Of a stretch of DNA of 64,000 nt, positions 44,421 through 53,315 are shown piece after piece. Location of the stretch: positions 3,352,638 through 3,416,637 of the forward strand of contig NZ_KI912268.1 in NCBI RefSeq assembly GCF_000242615.2. The letters run 5' to 3'. The DNA is from Holophaga foetida DSM 6591. GTDB taxonomy: Bacteria; Acidobacteriota; Holophagae; Holophagales; Holophagaceae. The notes below the pieces were generated by a model. The model was not told the origin of the DNA, ran no database searches, and saw nothing but the letters and a program-made list of their open reading frames with translations. Positions within the stretch are counted from its first letter, which is position 1. Each line of letters begins with the position of its first letter. A program made the translations under genes and the position numbers.

Positions 44421-45641
44421 ATGAAACCTGCGGCAGTGGCCCAAACAGAGCCTGTGAAGACGGTAAGTCAGATCACAGCTGAGTTCCAGGCTGATATGGC
44501 CAAGTGGAGAGCACTCGCTGATCAGACGATGGCTGATGCGAACCGCTATCTGAAATACCAAGCTGATGGTAGTTCGAGTTCCTTCCTGAACCAGGGGACA
44601 GATGGGCTATACACGACGCCCCTGCGAGACACGAGCATGGCCAACGCGGCGGGTGTGGATGGCCAGCTAGGGGATTCAGCCTCTGATTCAGATGATGTCG
44701 ACACCATCACGATCAAGAGGGGGATGACGCTCTCCAAGATTACAAACGACAATTACGAAGATGGCAGCATTGAGAATCAGATCCGGCTTGCCAAATACAA
44801 TGAATTGAGAAGTGCTCATCAGATTCGGGCGGGTAATGAGCTCGATTTGCCTTCCCAAGATGTGCTTGACGAGATCCCGGTACAAGCCCAGGGCAAGGCT
44901 ACTTATCTGAAAGAAGGCGCCATTATTCAGGCAAGGGCCGCAGCGGCTGAAGGTGAGTTTGCTAAGGCATTTAAACAGAACGTAATGAAAGAAGCAGGGT
45001 TCCCGACGTCCGATATCAGAGCGGCTTTACGTTTACCTCAAGATGAAGAGAACGCCGGTTTACCAAACTTTGGTAAAGACCTTCGAGGTCAAATTAATGA
45101 TGTTTTGATTAAGGAAGATACAAGAGCACTCACTCCCTGGGAAATACGGAATAATATGGCCAAGTTGGCAATTTCCATGGTTGGAGATCCCAGCTATACC
45201 TTTGAGTCCGACGCCAATGGCATGGAACCCAATTCGTACAAATGCAATCTCTTCGTATATGATGTTGGCAGGGCATCTGGCGTTTCCATGCCAACCAATA
45301 ACGCTTTGCCCCTTCGCGCTTGGCAATGGACATGGGGCGTGGGTGATAGGCCTGGGTGGGAGCGGGTGGGGTTCGATGAACGCGCTATAGGCGATGTTAT
45401 CTCAGAAGGGCTTCCCGGTTCCTCAGGGCATTGCGGATTTGTGGTAGGCTCAAATATGACTGTTTCTGCAGGTTATGCTCCTGGGGCAGGTGTTAATGGT
45501 GTAGTCGTGAACGATTGGGGCTACAGATCGGACTGGCGATCTCTGCTCAAGCAAAGTACTAACACATACTATAGGTATGTTGGTAATGTTAAGTCTGACA
45601 ATAACGAATTCAATAATATTGTTCCCTCAATCGTATGGTAA
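44421..45641 (+). CDS. Orphan RHS C-terminal tip 1: Cys/His peptidase-type toxin
   Basis: RHS-like sequence resumes at 44385 in frame (FGNALGQGIADEM), matching the main gene's pre-tip junction (31694). It then encodes 406 residues: a linker shared with orphan tip 2, a LysM-like segment (ITIKRGMTLSKI ... ELDLPS) and a C-terminal domain. In that domain a Cys in YKCNLFVYDVG (C275) and a His in GHCGFVVG (H337) form a papain-like NlpC/P60- or CHAP-type pair. Such tips cut peptidoglycan. There is no RHS scaffold upstream, so it is a displaced tip; the start at 44421 is the first ATG and expression is uncertain. The next gene overlaps its stop codon. Confidence 0.72.
   Translation: MKPAAVAQTEPVKTVSQITAEFQADMAKWRALADQTMADANRYLKYQADGSSSSFLNQGTDGLYTTPLRDTSMANAAGVDGQLGDSASDSDDVDTITIKRGMTLSKITNDNYEDGSIENQIRLAKYNELRSAHQIRAGNELDLPSQDVLDEIPVQAQGKATYLKEGAIIQARAAAAEGEFAKAFKQNVMKEAGFPTSDIRAALRLPQDEENAGLPNFGKDLRGQINDVLIKEDTRALTPWEIRNNMAKLAISMVGDPSYTFESDANGMEPNSYKCNLFVYDVGRASGVSMPTNNALPLRAWQWTWGVGDRPGWERVGFDERAIGDVISEGLPGSSGHCGFVVGSNMTVSAGYAPGAGVNGVVVNDWGYRSDWRSLLKQSTNTYYRYVGNVKSDNNEFNNIVPSIVW
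44484..44662 (+). repeat. 179-bp tip-linker repeat, copy 1
   Basis: It is nearly identical to 46167-46345. It encodes a linker (FQADMAKWRALADQTMADAN and onward to NAAGVDG) found in both orphan tips but not in the TNT tip. It could serve as a second recombination site between tips. Confidence 0.85.
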
Positions 45642-45949
45642 AAGCTCTGCGCTCACTTCCGTTAATGCTTGGTCGGGTACTGCTTCTTATTTCTGTAAAA
45701 GTTGTCCTATTGTTGGATTTTTTACTATATCTTTTGTGGGCAGTTGCTGTGGCAAATAGTCATAACTGCAGTTATAGTTCGATGGTTATTTTGGTGGCAA
45801 TTTTATGCTTATTGGTAATGTTTGTTGGTTTTTTTGTGTGTATTGTTCGAGGACGCTTCTCCGGCTGGAAGATTGTTTTGATTGCGCTGTTTGCATGTTT
45901 GCTGCTATTTGTCGCATGTGATGTGCTTTTGGTAGTTGATCATGGTTAG
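45635..45949 (+). CDS. Membrane protein, probable immunity to orphan tip 1
   Basis: This 104-residue protein is very hydrophobic, with about three membrane helices (roughly residues 14-40, 50-70 and 79-100). Its ATG overlaps the stop of the tip gene (ATGGTAA), indicating tight coupling. Membrane immunity proteins are expected for toxins that attack the cell wall in the periplasm, matching the peptidase-type tip. No sequence family was recognised. Its AT-rich composition differs from the RHS core. Confidence 0.65.
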   Translation: MVKALRSLPLMLGRVLLLISVKVVLLLDFLLYLLWAVAVANSHNCSYSSMVILVAILCLLVMFVGFFVCIVRGRFSGWKIVLIALFACLLLFVACDVLLVVDHG

Positions 45950-47597
45950 CCGGGAATTAATGCGCCGGGGCAGGGGTGGCCTAGCCTTCAAGCATGGCAG
46001 GCTATGGAGTAGGCCCTGCGAAACCGTAGAAACCTTGAATGGGCGCCACTTTCCGGGAACCTTTGGCAATGCGCTGGGGGAGAGTATCAAGGATGAGATG
46101 CTGGTGAGTGCTTCGGCCCAAACCGCCCCTGCCAAGACTGAAACCCTGAGCGAGATTTCGAAAGGCTTCCAGGCTGATATGGCCAAGTGGAGAGCACTAG
46201 CTGATCAGACGATGGCTGATGCGAACCGCTATCTGAAATACCAAGCTGATGGTAGTTCGAGTTCCTTCCTGAACCAGGGGACAGATGGGCTATACACGAC
46301 GCCCTTGCGAGATACGAGTCTGGCCAATGCGGCAAGTGTGGATGGGCTGGTTGGCCAGTCTAGTGCCACAGCGGTTCGCTATTATGTCGATGCCAAGGAC
46401 TATGGTGGAAGGCTGGAGTCCATTGCGCGAGGTCAGTTGAGCGACCAGCTTGGACGAGTACCGACTCAAAGAGAGGTGAACAACTATGTCGGGCAGCTCT
46501 CCGAGATCAACAGCATTGGGGACCCTCGTGCTATTCCAGCTGATATGAGGATCTATCTTCCTGATGCCAATACTCCGGCTGCCACTACGGGGCTGGGAGT
46601 CTATGGAAGGGATATTGCCTATGGGGAGCGGTTGAAGCAGCAGGAGGCTGCAAAGGACCGCGCCTATTGGGATAGTTTGCAGGTCGGCGCTTGGTCAAAC
46701 CGAACTAATCAGATCGTGGAACCTGCATCCACCGTAGATCTCGATTTGATGAAAGCCCGGGTTTGGGCGGCTGAGGGCAGCGCCTTGACCGGCGCCGCTT
46801 CAATGGTCGGTGATTGGGTTGATCGGGGGGCGGCTATTCTTGGTAACGGATACAGTCAATCTTCAGCAAATAATCTTCAGTTTGTTAATTGGCTTGGGAA
46901 TGCGTCGGACAATTTGTCCACTTCCTATAACCGCTATTCGGCTGAATCTGCACTCCTGGAAGGTCAAAACTACTTAATGCTGGGGCAGTCCGCCAAGGAT
47001 TCTTTCACTTCCTTTAGCCAGTATTCGGCTAATTCAGAATTCGAGTTAGGCCAAAACAACTTGATGATGGGGCAGTCTTTTTCCAATTCGGCCGACAAGT
47101 GGCTCACAAATTATGCGGCCCACGGGGCATACATGTGGACAGATACGGACGGAGGCTGCACTCCAGGCCCTTTGAGTTATCAATTTGTTTCGGATGCTTC
47201 ATTCTATTTGAATACTTCCACTATGCCATTCAATCTACCATTAGGAAGTTTGGATGGGAAATGGATTGATAAAATAAACTCGAAGTTGGAACCATTTTCA
47301 GGACCAATGAAGGGTCTGGCTTTGGTTACGTCTGCCACCTCAATTATTAACGACTGGAGAGCTTCAGATGAGAGTTTGGCACAAGAAAATCTCACTGGAA
47401 GTCAGCATCGATGGCTCAATACTGCTTTTAATTTGGTTGGCGCAGTCGGGAGCGCTACTAACAGTACGCCTATTGGTGTATTGTGTACAGCGCTTTCGAC
47501 AGAATATACGATTATTGACCGATTCTATCCCGGGGGAGTTGGGGCATATATGAGTTATGGCGCTGAAGTGGAGCAATATAGCGTTTGTCTTCATTAG
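45936..47597 (+). CDS. Orphan RHS C-terminal tip 2: toxin of unknown activity
   Basis: From 46062 the frame encodes FGNALGESIKDEMLVSASAQT, matching the main RHS gene over about 70 bp, then the linker shared with orphan tip 1. A LysM-like segment (AVRYYVDAKDYGGRLESIAR ... MRIYLP) follows. Then comes a unique region with two imperfect repeats (YSAESALLEGQNYLMLGQS and YSANSEFELGQNNLMMGQS), and a C-terminal part with small hydrophobic stretches but no recognised catalytic motif. It is a displaced tip without scaffold; the first ~40 residues lie outside the RHS homology. The real start is uncertain. Confidence 0.65.
   Translation: MIMVSRELMRRGRGGLAFKHGRLWSRPCETVETLNGRHFPGTFGNALGESIKDEMLVSASAQTAPAKTETLSEISKGFQADMAKWRALADQTMADANRYLKYQADGSSSSFLNQGTDGLYTTPLRDTSLANAASVDGLVGQSSATAVRYYVDAKDYGGRLESIARGQLSDQLGRVPTQREVNNYVGQLSEINSIGDPRAIPADMRIYLPDANTPAATTGLGVYGRDIAYGERLKQQEAAKDRAYWDSLQVGAWSNRTNQIVEPASTVDLDLMKARVWAAEGSALTGAASMVGDWVDRGAAILGNGYSQSSANNLQFVNWLGNASDNLSTSYNRYSAESALLEGQNYLMLGQSAKDSFTSFSQYSANSEFELGQNNLMMGQSFSNSADKWLTNYAAHGAYMWTDTDGGCTPGPLSYQFVSDASFYLNTSTMPFNLPLGSLDGKWIDKINSKLEPFSGPMKGLALVTSATSIINDWRASDESLAQENLTGSQHRWLNTAFNLVGAVGSATNSTPIGVLCTALSTEYTIIDRFYPGGVGAYMSYGAEVEQYSVCLH
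46167..46345 (+). repeat. 179-bp tip-linker repeat, copy 2
   Basis: It is the second copy of the linker at 44484-44662, separated by exactly 1683 bp, with only scattered substitutions. Confidence 0.85.
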
Positions 47598-47648
47598 GCT
47601 ATAGGTCCGATCCATTCTATTTTGGTTGTATATAGAGTAGGAAGCCCC

Positions 47649-48068
47649 ATGGAATGCGAGATGTGTCACCATATGATGTCTTCTGGAGTGATAATAACGG
47701 GTTTTTCAAGCATGTTATGGTATAAGGATTCCTACCCGAGATGGAAAAGGTTCTTTAGGATCGGGGGGGAACCGGTGCTGGACGGGGAGCCAGTGGCATC
47801 AGCCATGTGTCCAAAGTGTGATATTTATTTTTTGCCGCAAAGAGGAGCTCTCTGCCCATACTGCCGAGCTAACCTTGAGTTAGGATTGCTTTTAAAAATC
47901 GTCCGTGGGGGGATTCTTTGGTCCACAGGTAAAGTTAGCAAGAAGTGGTATGGTCAATGTCATGAAATCAATATTAATTTAGGAAATGATTTTACAGTTT
48001 TTCGCTGCGAATACTGTGATTACTTCGCAATATCTAATACGTCGACCCTGGACAACCCTTTGCGGTGA
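47649..48068 (+). CDS. Cysteine-pair (zinc ribbon) protein, candidate immunity to orphan tip 2
   Basis: This 139-residue protein has four Cys pairs (CEMC, CPKC, CPYC, CEYC) arranged as two zinc ribbons, with a hydrophobic stretch between them. It follows orphan tip 2 by 51 bp and shares the AT-rich composition. The position fits an immunity gene, but zinc-ribbon immunity proteins are not common and no family was recognised. The ATG at 47649 is used; a GTG at 47622 is possible. Confidence 0.55.
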   Translation: MECEMCHHMMSSGVIITGFSSMLWYKDSYPRWKRFFRIGGEPVLDGEPVASAMCPKCDIYFLPQRGALCPYCRANLELGLLLKIVRGGILWSTGKVSKKWYGQCHEININLGNDFTVFRCEYCDYFAISNTSTLDNPLR

Positions 48069-48200
48069 TTTCGGAGGCAGTCACCCCTCGACATCACCCG
48101 GCGTCCGAGCAAGCTCCCCGGTGCACATGCTTAGAAAAAGCCACTCAACCCCAAGGTGTCGTGCGGCTGTCAAACCCGGTTCCATTGAATTTGTTGGCAT

Positions 48201-48228
48201 TTGTGGTCAATATAAAACACCTTGTATT
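48201..48228 (+). promoter_or_regulatory. Promoter candidate for the flagellar cluster
   Basis: TTGTGG (48201-48206) and TGTATT (48223-48228) are 16 bp apart in an AT-rich patch just before fliQ. The match to a sigma-70 promoter is modest; no sigma-54 or sigma-28 consensus was seen. The rest of the 48069-48246 gap shows nothing. Confidence 0.3.
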
Positions 48229-48246
48229 CCTCTCGTCTAAGGCCCC

Positions 48247-48513
48247 ATGCACCCCGACCTCGCCCTTCACATGATGCGTGACCTCTTCTGGACTGCCCTG
48301 CTGGTCAGTGCGCCCCTGCTGGGCTTGACGCTGGTGGTGGGGCTGATCATCAGCATCTTCCAGGTGGTGACTCAGGTGCAGGACATGTCCCTCACCTTCA
48401 TCCCCAAGTTGGTGGCGGCGGGGGTGGCGCTGATCATCTTCGGTTCCTGGATGCTCAGGGTGGCGGCTCAGTTCTCGACCCGGCTTTGGCTCAGCATCCC
48501 CTCGCTCTTCTGA
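48247..48513 (+). CDS. fliQ: Flagellar export protein FliQ
   Basis: This 88-residue protein has two membrane helices with the FliQ pattern (LLVSAPLLGLTLVVGLIISIFQVVTQVQDMSLTFIPK). It is part of the FliPQR export gate in the centre of the MS ring. It opens the cluster here; fliP, which normally precedes it, is absent, and the toxin-tip array lies directly upstream. Its stop overlaps the fliR start (TGATG). Confidence 0.93.
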   Translation: MHPDLALHMMRDLFWTALLVSAPLLGLTLVVGLIISIFQVVTQVQDMSLTFIPKLVAAGVALIIFGSWMLRVAAQFSTRLWLSIPSLF

Positions 48514-49319
48514 TGCCCTTCGCCCTCGATTCCTTCACTCGTCTGGGTTTCAGCAGCGCCTGGCTTTGGGGTGTGCTTCTGCTGTCCTTGCGCCTGGGGG
48601 CGGTCTTTCTGATGACGCCGATTTTTGCTTATTCGGGCGTGCCCATGCGGGTCCGGGCGATGCTGGTGCTGGGGCTTTCCGTGGCCCTGATGCCCATGGC
48701 GGGGGCCCCCTTGCCGACCCGCCTGTTGGATCATCCAGGCTTATTGGTGCAGGCCTGCTTTACGGAATGGGCGCTGGGGAGCACCCTGGCGGCGGCCATC
48801 CTGGTGGCTTTCGCGGCCTTCAGCACCGCTGGGCGTCTGCTGGATCTCCAAATCGGCTTCGGCATGGGGCAGGTCCTGGATCCCGGCACCAATGCCCGGA
48901 TGCCCTTGGTGGCCACCGCCTACAGTCAGGTTGCCGTGCTGGTCTTCTTCTTGGTGAACGGCCACCACGCCCTCCTTCGGGGCCTGGCCTACAGCCTGGA
49001 GCGCTTTCCCCTTGGGCAACCCTGGCCCCTGGACGCCGCTCTGGAACCCATCCTGCGTCAGGCGGCGGGGCTCTTTGGAATGGCGTTCCTGCTGGCGGCT
49101 CCGGTGGTCTTCTGTATCCTTCTCGTGGAGATGGTCCTGGGGGCCATCGCCCGGTCTATGCCTCAGATCAATATGCTCACCCTCGGCATTCCCCTTAAGA
49201 TCCTGGTGGGACTGGCCACGCTTTCCCTATGGTTTGCGGGGATCGGTCCCGTCATGAGCCGGGTCTACAGCAGCATCTATCGGGCATGGGATGGGGTCAT
49301 GGCAGGGGGGCACCCCTGA
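48513..49319 (+). CDS. fliR: Flagellar export protein FliR
   Basis: This 268-residue polytopic membrane protein has six hydrophobic segments and the family patterns FSTAGRLLDLQIGFGMGQVLDP and PQINMLTLGIPLKILVGL. FliR forms the export gate with FliP and FliQ and contacts FlhB. The ATG overlaps the fliQ stop, and its own stop overlaps the flhB start. Confidence 0.93.
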   Translation: MPFALDSFTRLGFSSAWLWGVLLLSLRLGAVFLMTPIFAYSGVPMRVRAMLVLGLSVALMPMAGAPLPTRLLDHPGLLVQACFTEWALGSTLAAAILVAFAAFSTAGRLLDLQIGFGMGQVLDPGTNARMPLVATAYSQVAVLVFFLVNGHHALLRGLAYSLERFPLGQPWPLDAALEPILRQAAGLFGMAFLLAAPVVFCILLVEMVLGAIARSMPQINMLTLGIPLKILVGLATLSLWFAGIGPVMSRVYSSIYRAWDGVMAGGHP

Positions 49320-50437
49320 TGGCCCAGCAGGATCTGGACCGCAACCACGCAGCGTCCCCCTACAAGTTGGAGAAGGCCCGGGAGAAGGGGCAGGTCGCCA
49401 AGAGTCCTGAAGTCGTGGCGGCGGTGGTCTTCGCGACGGCGGTCGTCTTCCTGGCATGGCAGGGGTGGGGGGCCTGTCGGGATATGTTCCGGTTGGACCA
49501 CGCCCTTCTGATCCAGGCCACTCGACTGGGGCCCCAGTCGGGGGCTCTTTGGCCGCTTGTCGCTCGGGGGCTGCGGGGCACGCTGGTGCAGTTGGCACCC
49601 CTCCTGGCCATGCTGGCTATCGCGGCGGTGGCAGCCAATATCCTTCAGACGGGACCGGTCTTCTCTTTTCATCCCATCAAGCCCGACTGGACCCGCATCA
49701 ACCCCGCCACGGGCTTCAAGCGAGTCTTCACCATGCGGACCCTCTTCGTGGCGATCCGCTCCCTGGTGAAGCTGGGCTTCCTGGCCCTGGTCTGTACCTT
49801 CGCCCTCAAGGCATTGCTTCCTCAGTTCTACCGGTTGGCGGGGCTTTCGCCCCTCGGTCTGACTCGTACCCTGCTGGATGATTTCTCGGCCCTGGGCTTG
49901 AAGATCGCGCTTACCCTGGGCTTTCTGGCGCTGCTGGACCTGATCTACATGCGCTACGAGTTCGCCAAGCAGATGCGCATGAGCAATCGGGAGATGAAGG
50001 ACGAGCACAAGCACCGGGAGGGCGATCCCCGGATCCGGGCCCGACTCCGGGAGCTGCGTCGGGAGATGCTGAAGCGGGTCATGGCTCTGCGTCGCACCCG
50101 GGAAGCGGATGTGCTCATCACCAACCCCACCCATGTGGCGGTGGCCCTGCGCTACGAACACGGCCAGATGGCCTCGCCCCAGCTGGTGGCCAAGGGGAAG
50201 GGCTACATGGCGGCGGTCATGCGCAAGATCGCCGCCCGACACCAGATCCCGGTCGTTCAGAACCCCAGTCTGGCCCGCCAGCTCTATCGGGAACTGGGGG
50301 TGGACCACCATGTGCCTCCGGACCTCTATGCCCAGGTGGCCCGCATCATCGTCTGGATTTTTGCCCGCCGGGACGCCCAGCGGGCCCGGCGACAGCCGAC
50401 CATTCCCCCCTCCAGGAGCAGTGCATGGATTTCCTGA
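49319..50437 (+). CDS. flhB: Flagellar export switch protein FlhB
   Basis: This 372-residue protein has four membrane helices and a cytoplasmic domain with the self-cleaving NPTH motif at residues 269-272. FlhB switches the export apparatus from rod/hook to filament substrates after cleavage between Asn and Pro. The N-terminus (SPYKLEKAREKGQVAKSPEV) is typical. It overlaps fliR by 1 nt and flhA by 13 nt. Confidence 0.95.
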   Translation: MAQQDLDRNHAASPYKLEKAREKGQVAKSPEVVAAVVFATAVVFLAWQGWGACRDMFRLDHALLIQATRLGPQSGALWPLVARGLRGTLVQLAPLLAMLAIAAVAANILQTGPVFSFHPIKPDWTRINPATGFKRVFTMRTLFVAIRSLVKLGFLALVCTFALKALLPQFYRLAGLSPLGLTRTLLDDFSALGLKIALTLGFLALLDLIYMRYEFAKQMRMSNREMKDEHKHREGDPRIRARLRELRREMLKRVMALRRTREADVLITNPTHVAVALRYEHGQMASPQLVAKGKGYMAAVMRKIAARHQIPVVQNPSLARQLYRELGVDHHVPPDLYAQVARIIVWIFARRDAQRARRQPTIPPSRSSAWIS

Positions 50438-52482
50438 AGCGTTTTTTTGGCAAGCACAGTGATATTGCGCTGGTGGCTCTGGTTTTCGGGGTGCTGGTGG
50501 TGCTCTTTGCGCCGATCCCCGCGAGCCTGTTGGATTTCCTGATCCTCACCAACTTCTGCTTTGCCTTCCTGATCCTCCTCCTGACCTTCTACATGGCACG
50601 GCCCGTTGAATTCTCAACGTTTCCCTCGCTGTTGCTCATTGCCACCCTCTTCCGCCTCTCGCTCAATGTGGCGGCCACGCGCCTGATCCTGTCGGACGGC
50701 AATGCGGGCAAGGTTATCGCCTCCATTGGCTCCTTCGTGGTGGGGGGGAATTATGTCATCGGGCTCATTGTCTTCCTGATTCTCATCGTGGTGCAGTACG
50801 TGGTGGTGACCAATGGTGCCCAGCGTGTGTCCGAAGTGGCGGCCCGCTTCACCCTGGACAGCATGCCGGGCCAGCAGATGAGCATCGATGCAGATCTCAA
50901 CATGGGCTTCATTGATCAGGTGGAGGCCCAGCGGCGGCGCAAGAACCTGGAAAAGGAGGCGGCCTTCTATGGCGCCATGGACGGCGCCAGCAAGTTCGTG
51001 AAGGGCGATGCCATCGCAGGCATCATCATCATGCTCATCAATATCGTCGGTGGTCTGGTCATCGGGGTGATGCAGCACGGCATGCCCTGGGCGGAGGCGC
51101 TCCAAACCTACACCCTGCTCACCATCGGTGATGGCATCGTCACGCAGGTGCCAGCCCTGGTGATCGCGGTGGGCACGGGCATCATTGTGACCCGCTCGGC
51201 TTCCGACGCCAATCTAAGCACGGAGGTGCTGAGGCAGATCACCTCCTTTCCCAAGACCCTGCTTCTAGTGGCGGGGGCTTTGGGAGGGTTGCTACTGTTG
51301 CCTGGGATTCCGGCCCTGCCGACCTTGGCTTTGGAGATCTGCCTGTTGGCGGTGGCTTTGCTGACCTTTCGGCTGAAGCGTAAGCCCGAAGCCCTGGAGC
51401 CCGTTCCGGAGGAAGGTCTGGAGCCCCAGGGGCCGGAGGATCCTTACGCCATGCTCGCGGTGGAGCCCGTGGAGGTACACCTGGGAAGCCATTGGTACGC
51501 GCTTGTGAACTTGCCCGGGAATCCCTTCCTGGAGAGGCTTTCAGCCTTCCGTAAGCAGCACGCCCTGGAATTCGGTGTCGTGCTTCCGGCGGTGCGTTTC
51601 CGGGAATCTGCCAAATTGGGGGGTGACCGATACGAGATCGTGCTTGACGGGGCCACCTGCGCCCGGGGCGAGTCCCGTGTCGACCGCATCCTGGCCATCC
51701 ATCCTGGCGGGGATGTTCGCTCGATCCCAGGAGAGATCACCAAGGACCCCACCTACGGTCTTCCGGCACTTTGGATCCTGGATACCCAGCGAGAGGCGGC
51801 CCAGGCGGCGAAATATACGCTTGTGGATGGCCCCACTGTGCTGCTGACCCATCTGACGGAAGTGCTGCGCCGGGAGTCTGCTTCCCTGCTGACCCGCGCG
51901 GAAACGGAACGCCTGTTGGCCAGGGTGCGGCAGGCTCAACCCACCCTCGTGGAGGAACTGATTCCCACGGTGCTTGCGGTGAGCGACATTCAGCGGGTGC
52001 TTCAGAACCTGCTGAGGGAGAAGGTGTCGATTCGTCACCTGGAGGCCATCCTGGAAACCCTGGCAGATGCTGGTCGTCAGAGTAAGGATGGTGGCTACCT
52101 GACGGAGATGGTCAGGCAGCGGCTCGGTCATGCCATCTGTCAGAGTCTCCTGGGAGATGCTCAGGCTTTGCACGTGATGACCCTGGACCCGGCCATCGAG
52201 AGCGAATTCCTGCAGAGTGTTGCTTCTGCGAGGGGTAGTGAAGGGGCACAGCAGCCCTTCGTTCTGGATCCCAAGTTGGCGGAAAAATTCATTTCGCGCC
52301 TGGTGCAGCAGGCCGAGCGGATGATGAAGAGCAACCTGTTGCCGGTACTGCTGTGTTCGCCGGAGTTGAGGCGGCACATTCGCAGTTTGTCAGAGCGAGT
52401 GGTGCCCCATCTCCGGGTGCTGTCGATGAATGAAATTCCCCAGAATATTGAGCTAAAATCATGGGGTATTGTCTCGCTATGA
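50425..52482 (+). CDS. flhA: Flagellar export component FlhA
   Basis: This 685-residue protein has about eight membrane helices in its first half, including the RPVEFSTFPSLLLIATLFRL segment, and a large cytoplasmic domain. FlhA forms the nonameric docking ring for export substrates and chaperones and couples the proton motive force. The usual neighbour flhF is not found downstream; flgF follows after 45 bp. The length is normal for the family. Confidence 0.95.
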   Translation: MDFLKRFFGKHSDIALVALVFGVLVVLFAPIPASLLDFLILTNFCFAFLILLLTFYMARPVEFSTFPSLLLIATLFRLSLNVAATRLILSDGNAGKVIASIGSFVVGGNYVIGLIVFLILIVVQYVVVTNGAQRVSEVAARFTLDSMPGQQMSIDADLNMGFIDQVEAQRRRKNLEKEAAFYGAMDGASKFVKGDAIAGIIIMLINIVGGLVIGVMQHGMPWAEALQTYTLLTIGDGIVTQVPALVIAVGTGIIVTRSASDANLSTEVLRQITSFPKTLLLVAGALGGLLLLPGIPALPTLALEICLLAVALLTFRLKRKPEALEPVPEEGLEPQGPEDPYAMLAVEPVEVHLGSHWYALVNLPGNPFLERLSAFRKQHALEFGVVLPAVRFRESAKLGGDRYEIVLDGATCARGESRVDRILAIHPGGDVRSIPGEITKDPTYGLPALWILDTQREAAQAAKYTLVDGPTVLLTHLTEVLRRESASLLTRAETERLLARVRQAQPTLVEELIPTVLAVSDIQRVLQNLLREKVSIRHLEAILETLADAGRQSKDGGYLTEMVRQRLGHAICQSLLGDAQALHVMTLDPAIESEFLQSVASARGSEGAQQPFVLDPKLAEKFISRLVQQAERMMKSNLLPVLLCSPELRRHIRSLSERVVPHLRVLSMNEIPQNIELKSWGIVSL

Positions 52483-52527
52483 ATCGTCGTTGTCTGTTTC
52501 CAGGCCTTGGCCTCCCCGGATGAACCC

Positions 52528-53280
52528 ATGGAAAATGTCCTTGCCGTAACTCTCAACAGCATGCATCAGGATATGAGCCGCCTGGATCGGGTGGCCTTTA
52601 ACCTTGCCAATGCTGCGACCCCCGGTTTCAAGCGGGAGGTCGCTGTCTCAAGACCTTTTCTGAGTGCGCTGGAAGATGCGGCGACTTCGGTTCGTGGGAT
52701 GGAGGGGCAGCATCCCACCCTTCAGGTCCGTCTGGATCTGGGGGCCGGGACCCTCAAGAGCACCGGAGAGTCCTTGGATTTGGCCCTCACGGGGGATGGG
52801 TTCTTCGAAGTCAGCACGGAGGCTGGGCTTGCCTATACCCGTCAGGGGAGTTTCCACTTAGACGCCCAGGGGCGCCTGGTAACGGCCCAAGGGCATGCGG
52901 TCATGGGCACCCGGGGCGAAATCTTTCTGAAAAGCCCGAACCCAAGCATTGATGCCACTGGGCAGATCCGGGAGACGCCCAAGGAGGGCGAATCTGCCTC
53001 TCCTGAGCCTGTTGCCCAGATCAAGGTCGTGCGCTTTGAGGCCACACAGGCCATGCAGCGCCTAGGGGATGGCCTGATGACTGCGGGCACGAACTTGGGA
53101 TCGGCCAATCTTTCAGGCCAAGTGCGCCAGGGCAACCTGGAGAACGCCAATGTCAGTTCTCTTCAAGAGATGGTGCAGATGATGCAGACCATGCGCCACT
53201 TTGAATCGATGCAAAAGGTTGCCCAGGGCTATGACGAGTTGCTGGGGACGGCTATCCATAAGCTCGGCGATTTGTCATGA
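52528..53280 (+). CDS. flgF: Flagellar proximal rod protein FlgF
   Basis: This 250-residue rod/hook-family protein has the N-terminal motif RLDRVAFNLANAATPGFKRE, a central GDGFFEV..AGLAYTRQGSFHLD segment, and a C-terminal helix (NVSSLQEMVQMMQTMRHFESM). It builds the proximal rod. The ATG at 52528 has a weak ribosome-binding site; a TTG at 52507 is possible. It is followed by flgG, the usual pair. Confidence 0.9.
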   Translation: MENVLAVTLNSMHQDMSRLDRVAFNLANAATPGFKREVAVSRPFLSALEDAATSVRGMEGQHPTLQVRLDLGAGTLKSTGESLDLALTGDGFFEVSTEAGLAYTRQGSFHLDAQGRLVTAQGHAVMGTRGEIFLKSPNPSIDATGQIRETPKEGESASPEPVAQIKVVRFEATQAMQRLGDGLMTAGTNLGSANLSGQVRQGNLENANVSSLQEMVQMMQTMRHFESMQKVAQGYDELLGTAIHKLGDLS

Positions 53281-53315
53281 TTGAATCAAAATGTGAGGAA
53301 GTGGAGGGATGACCC

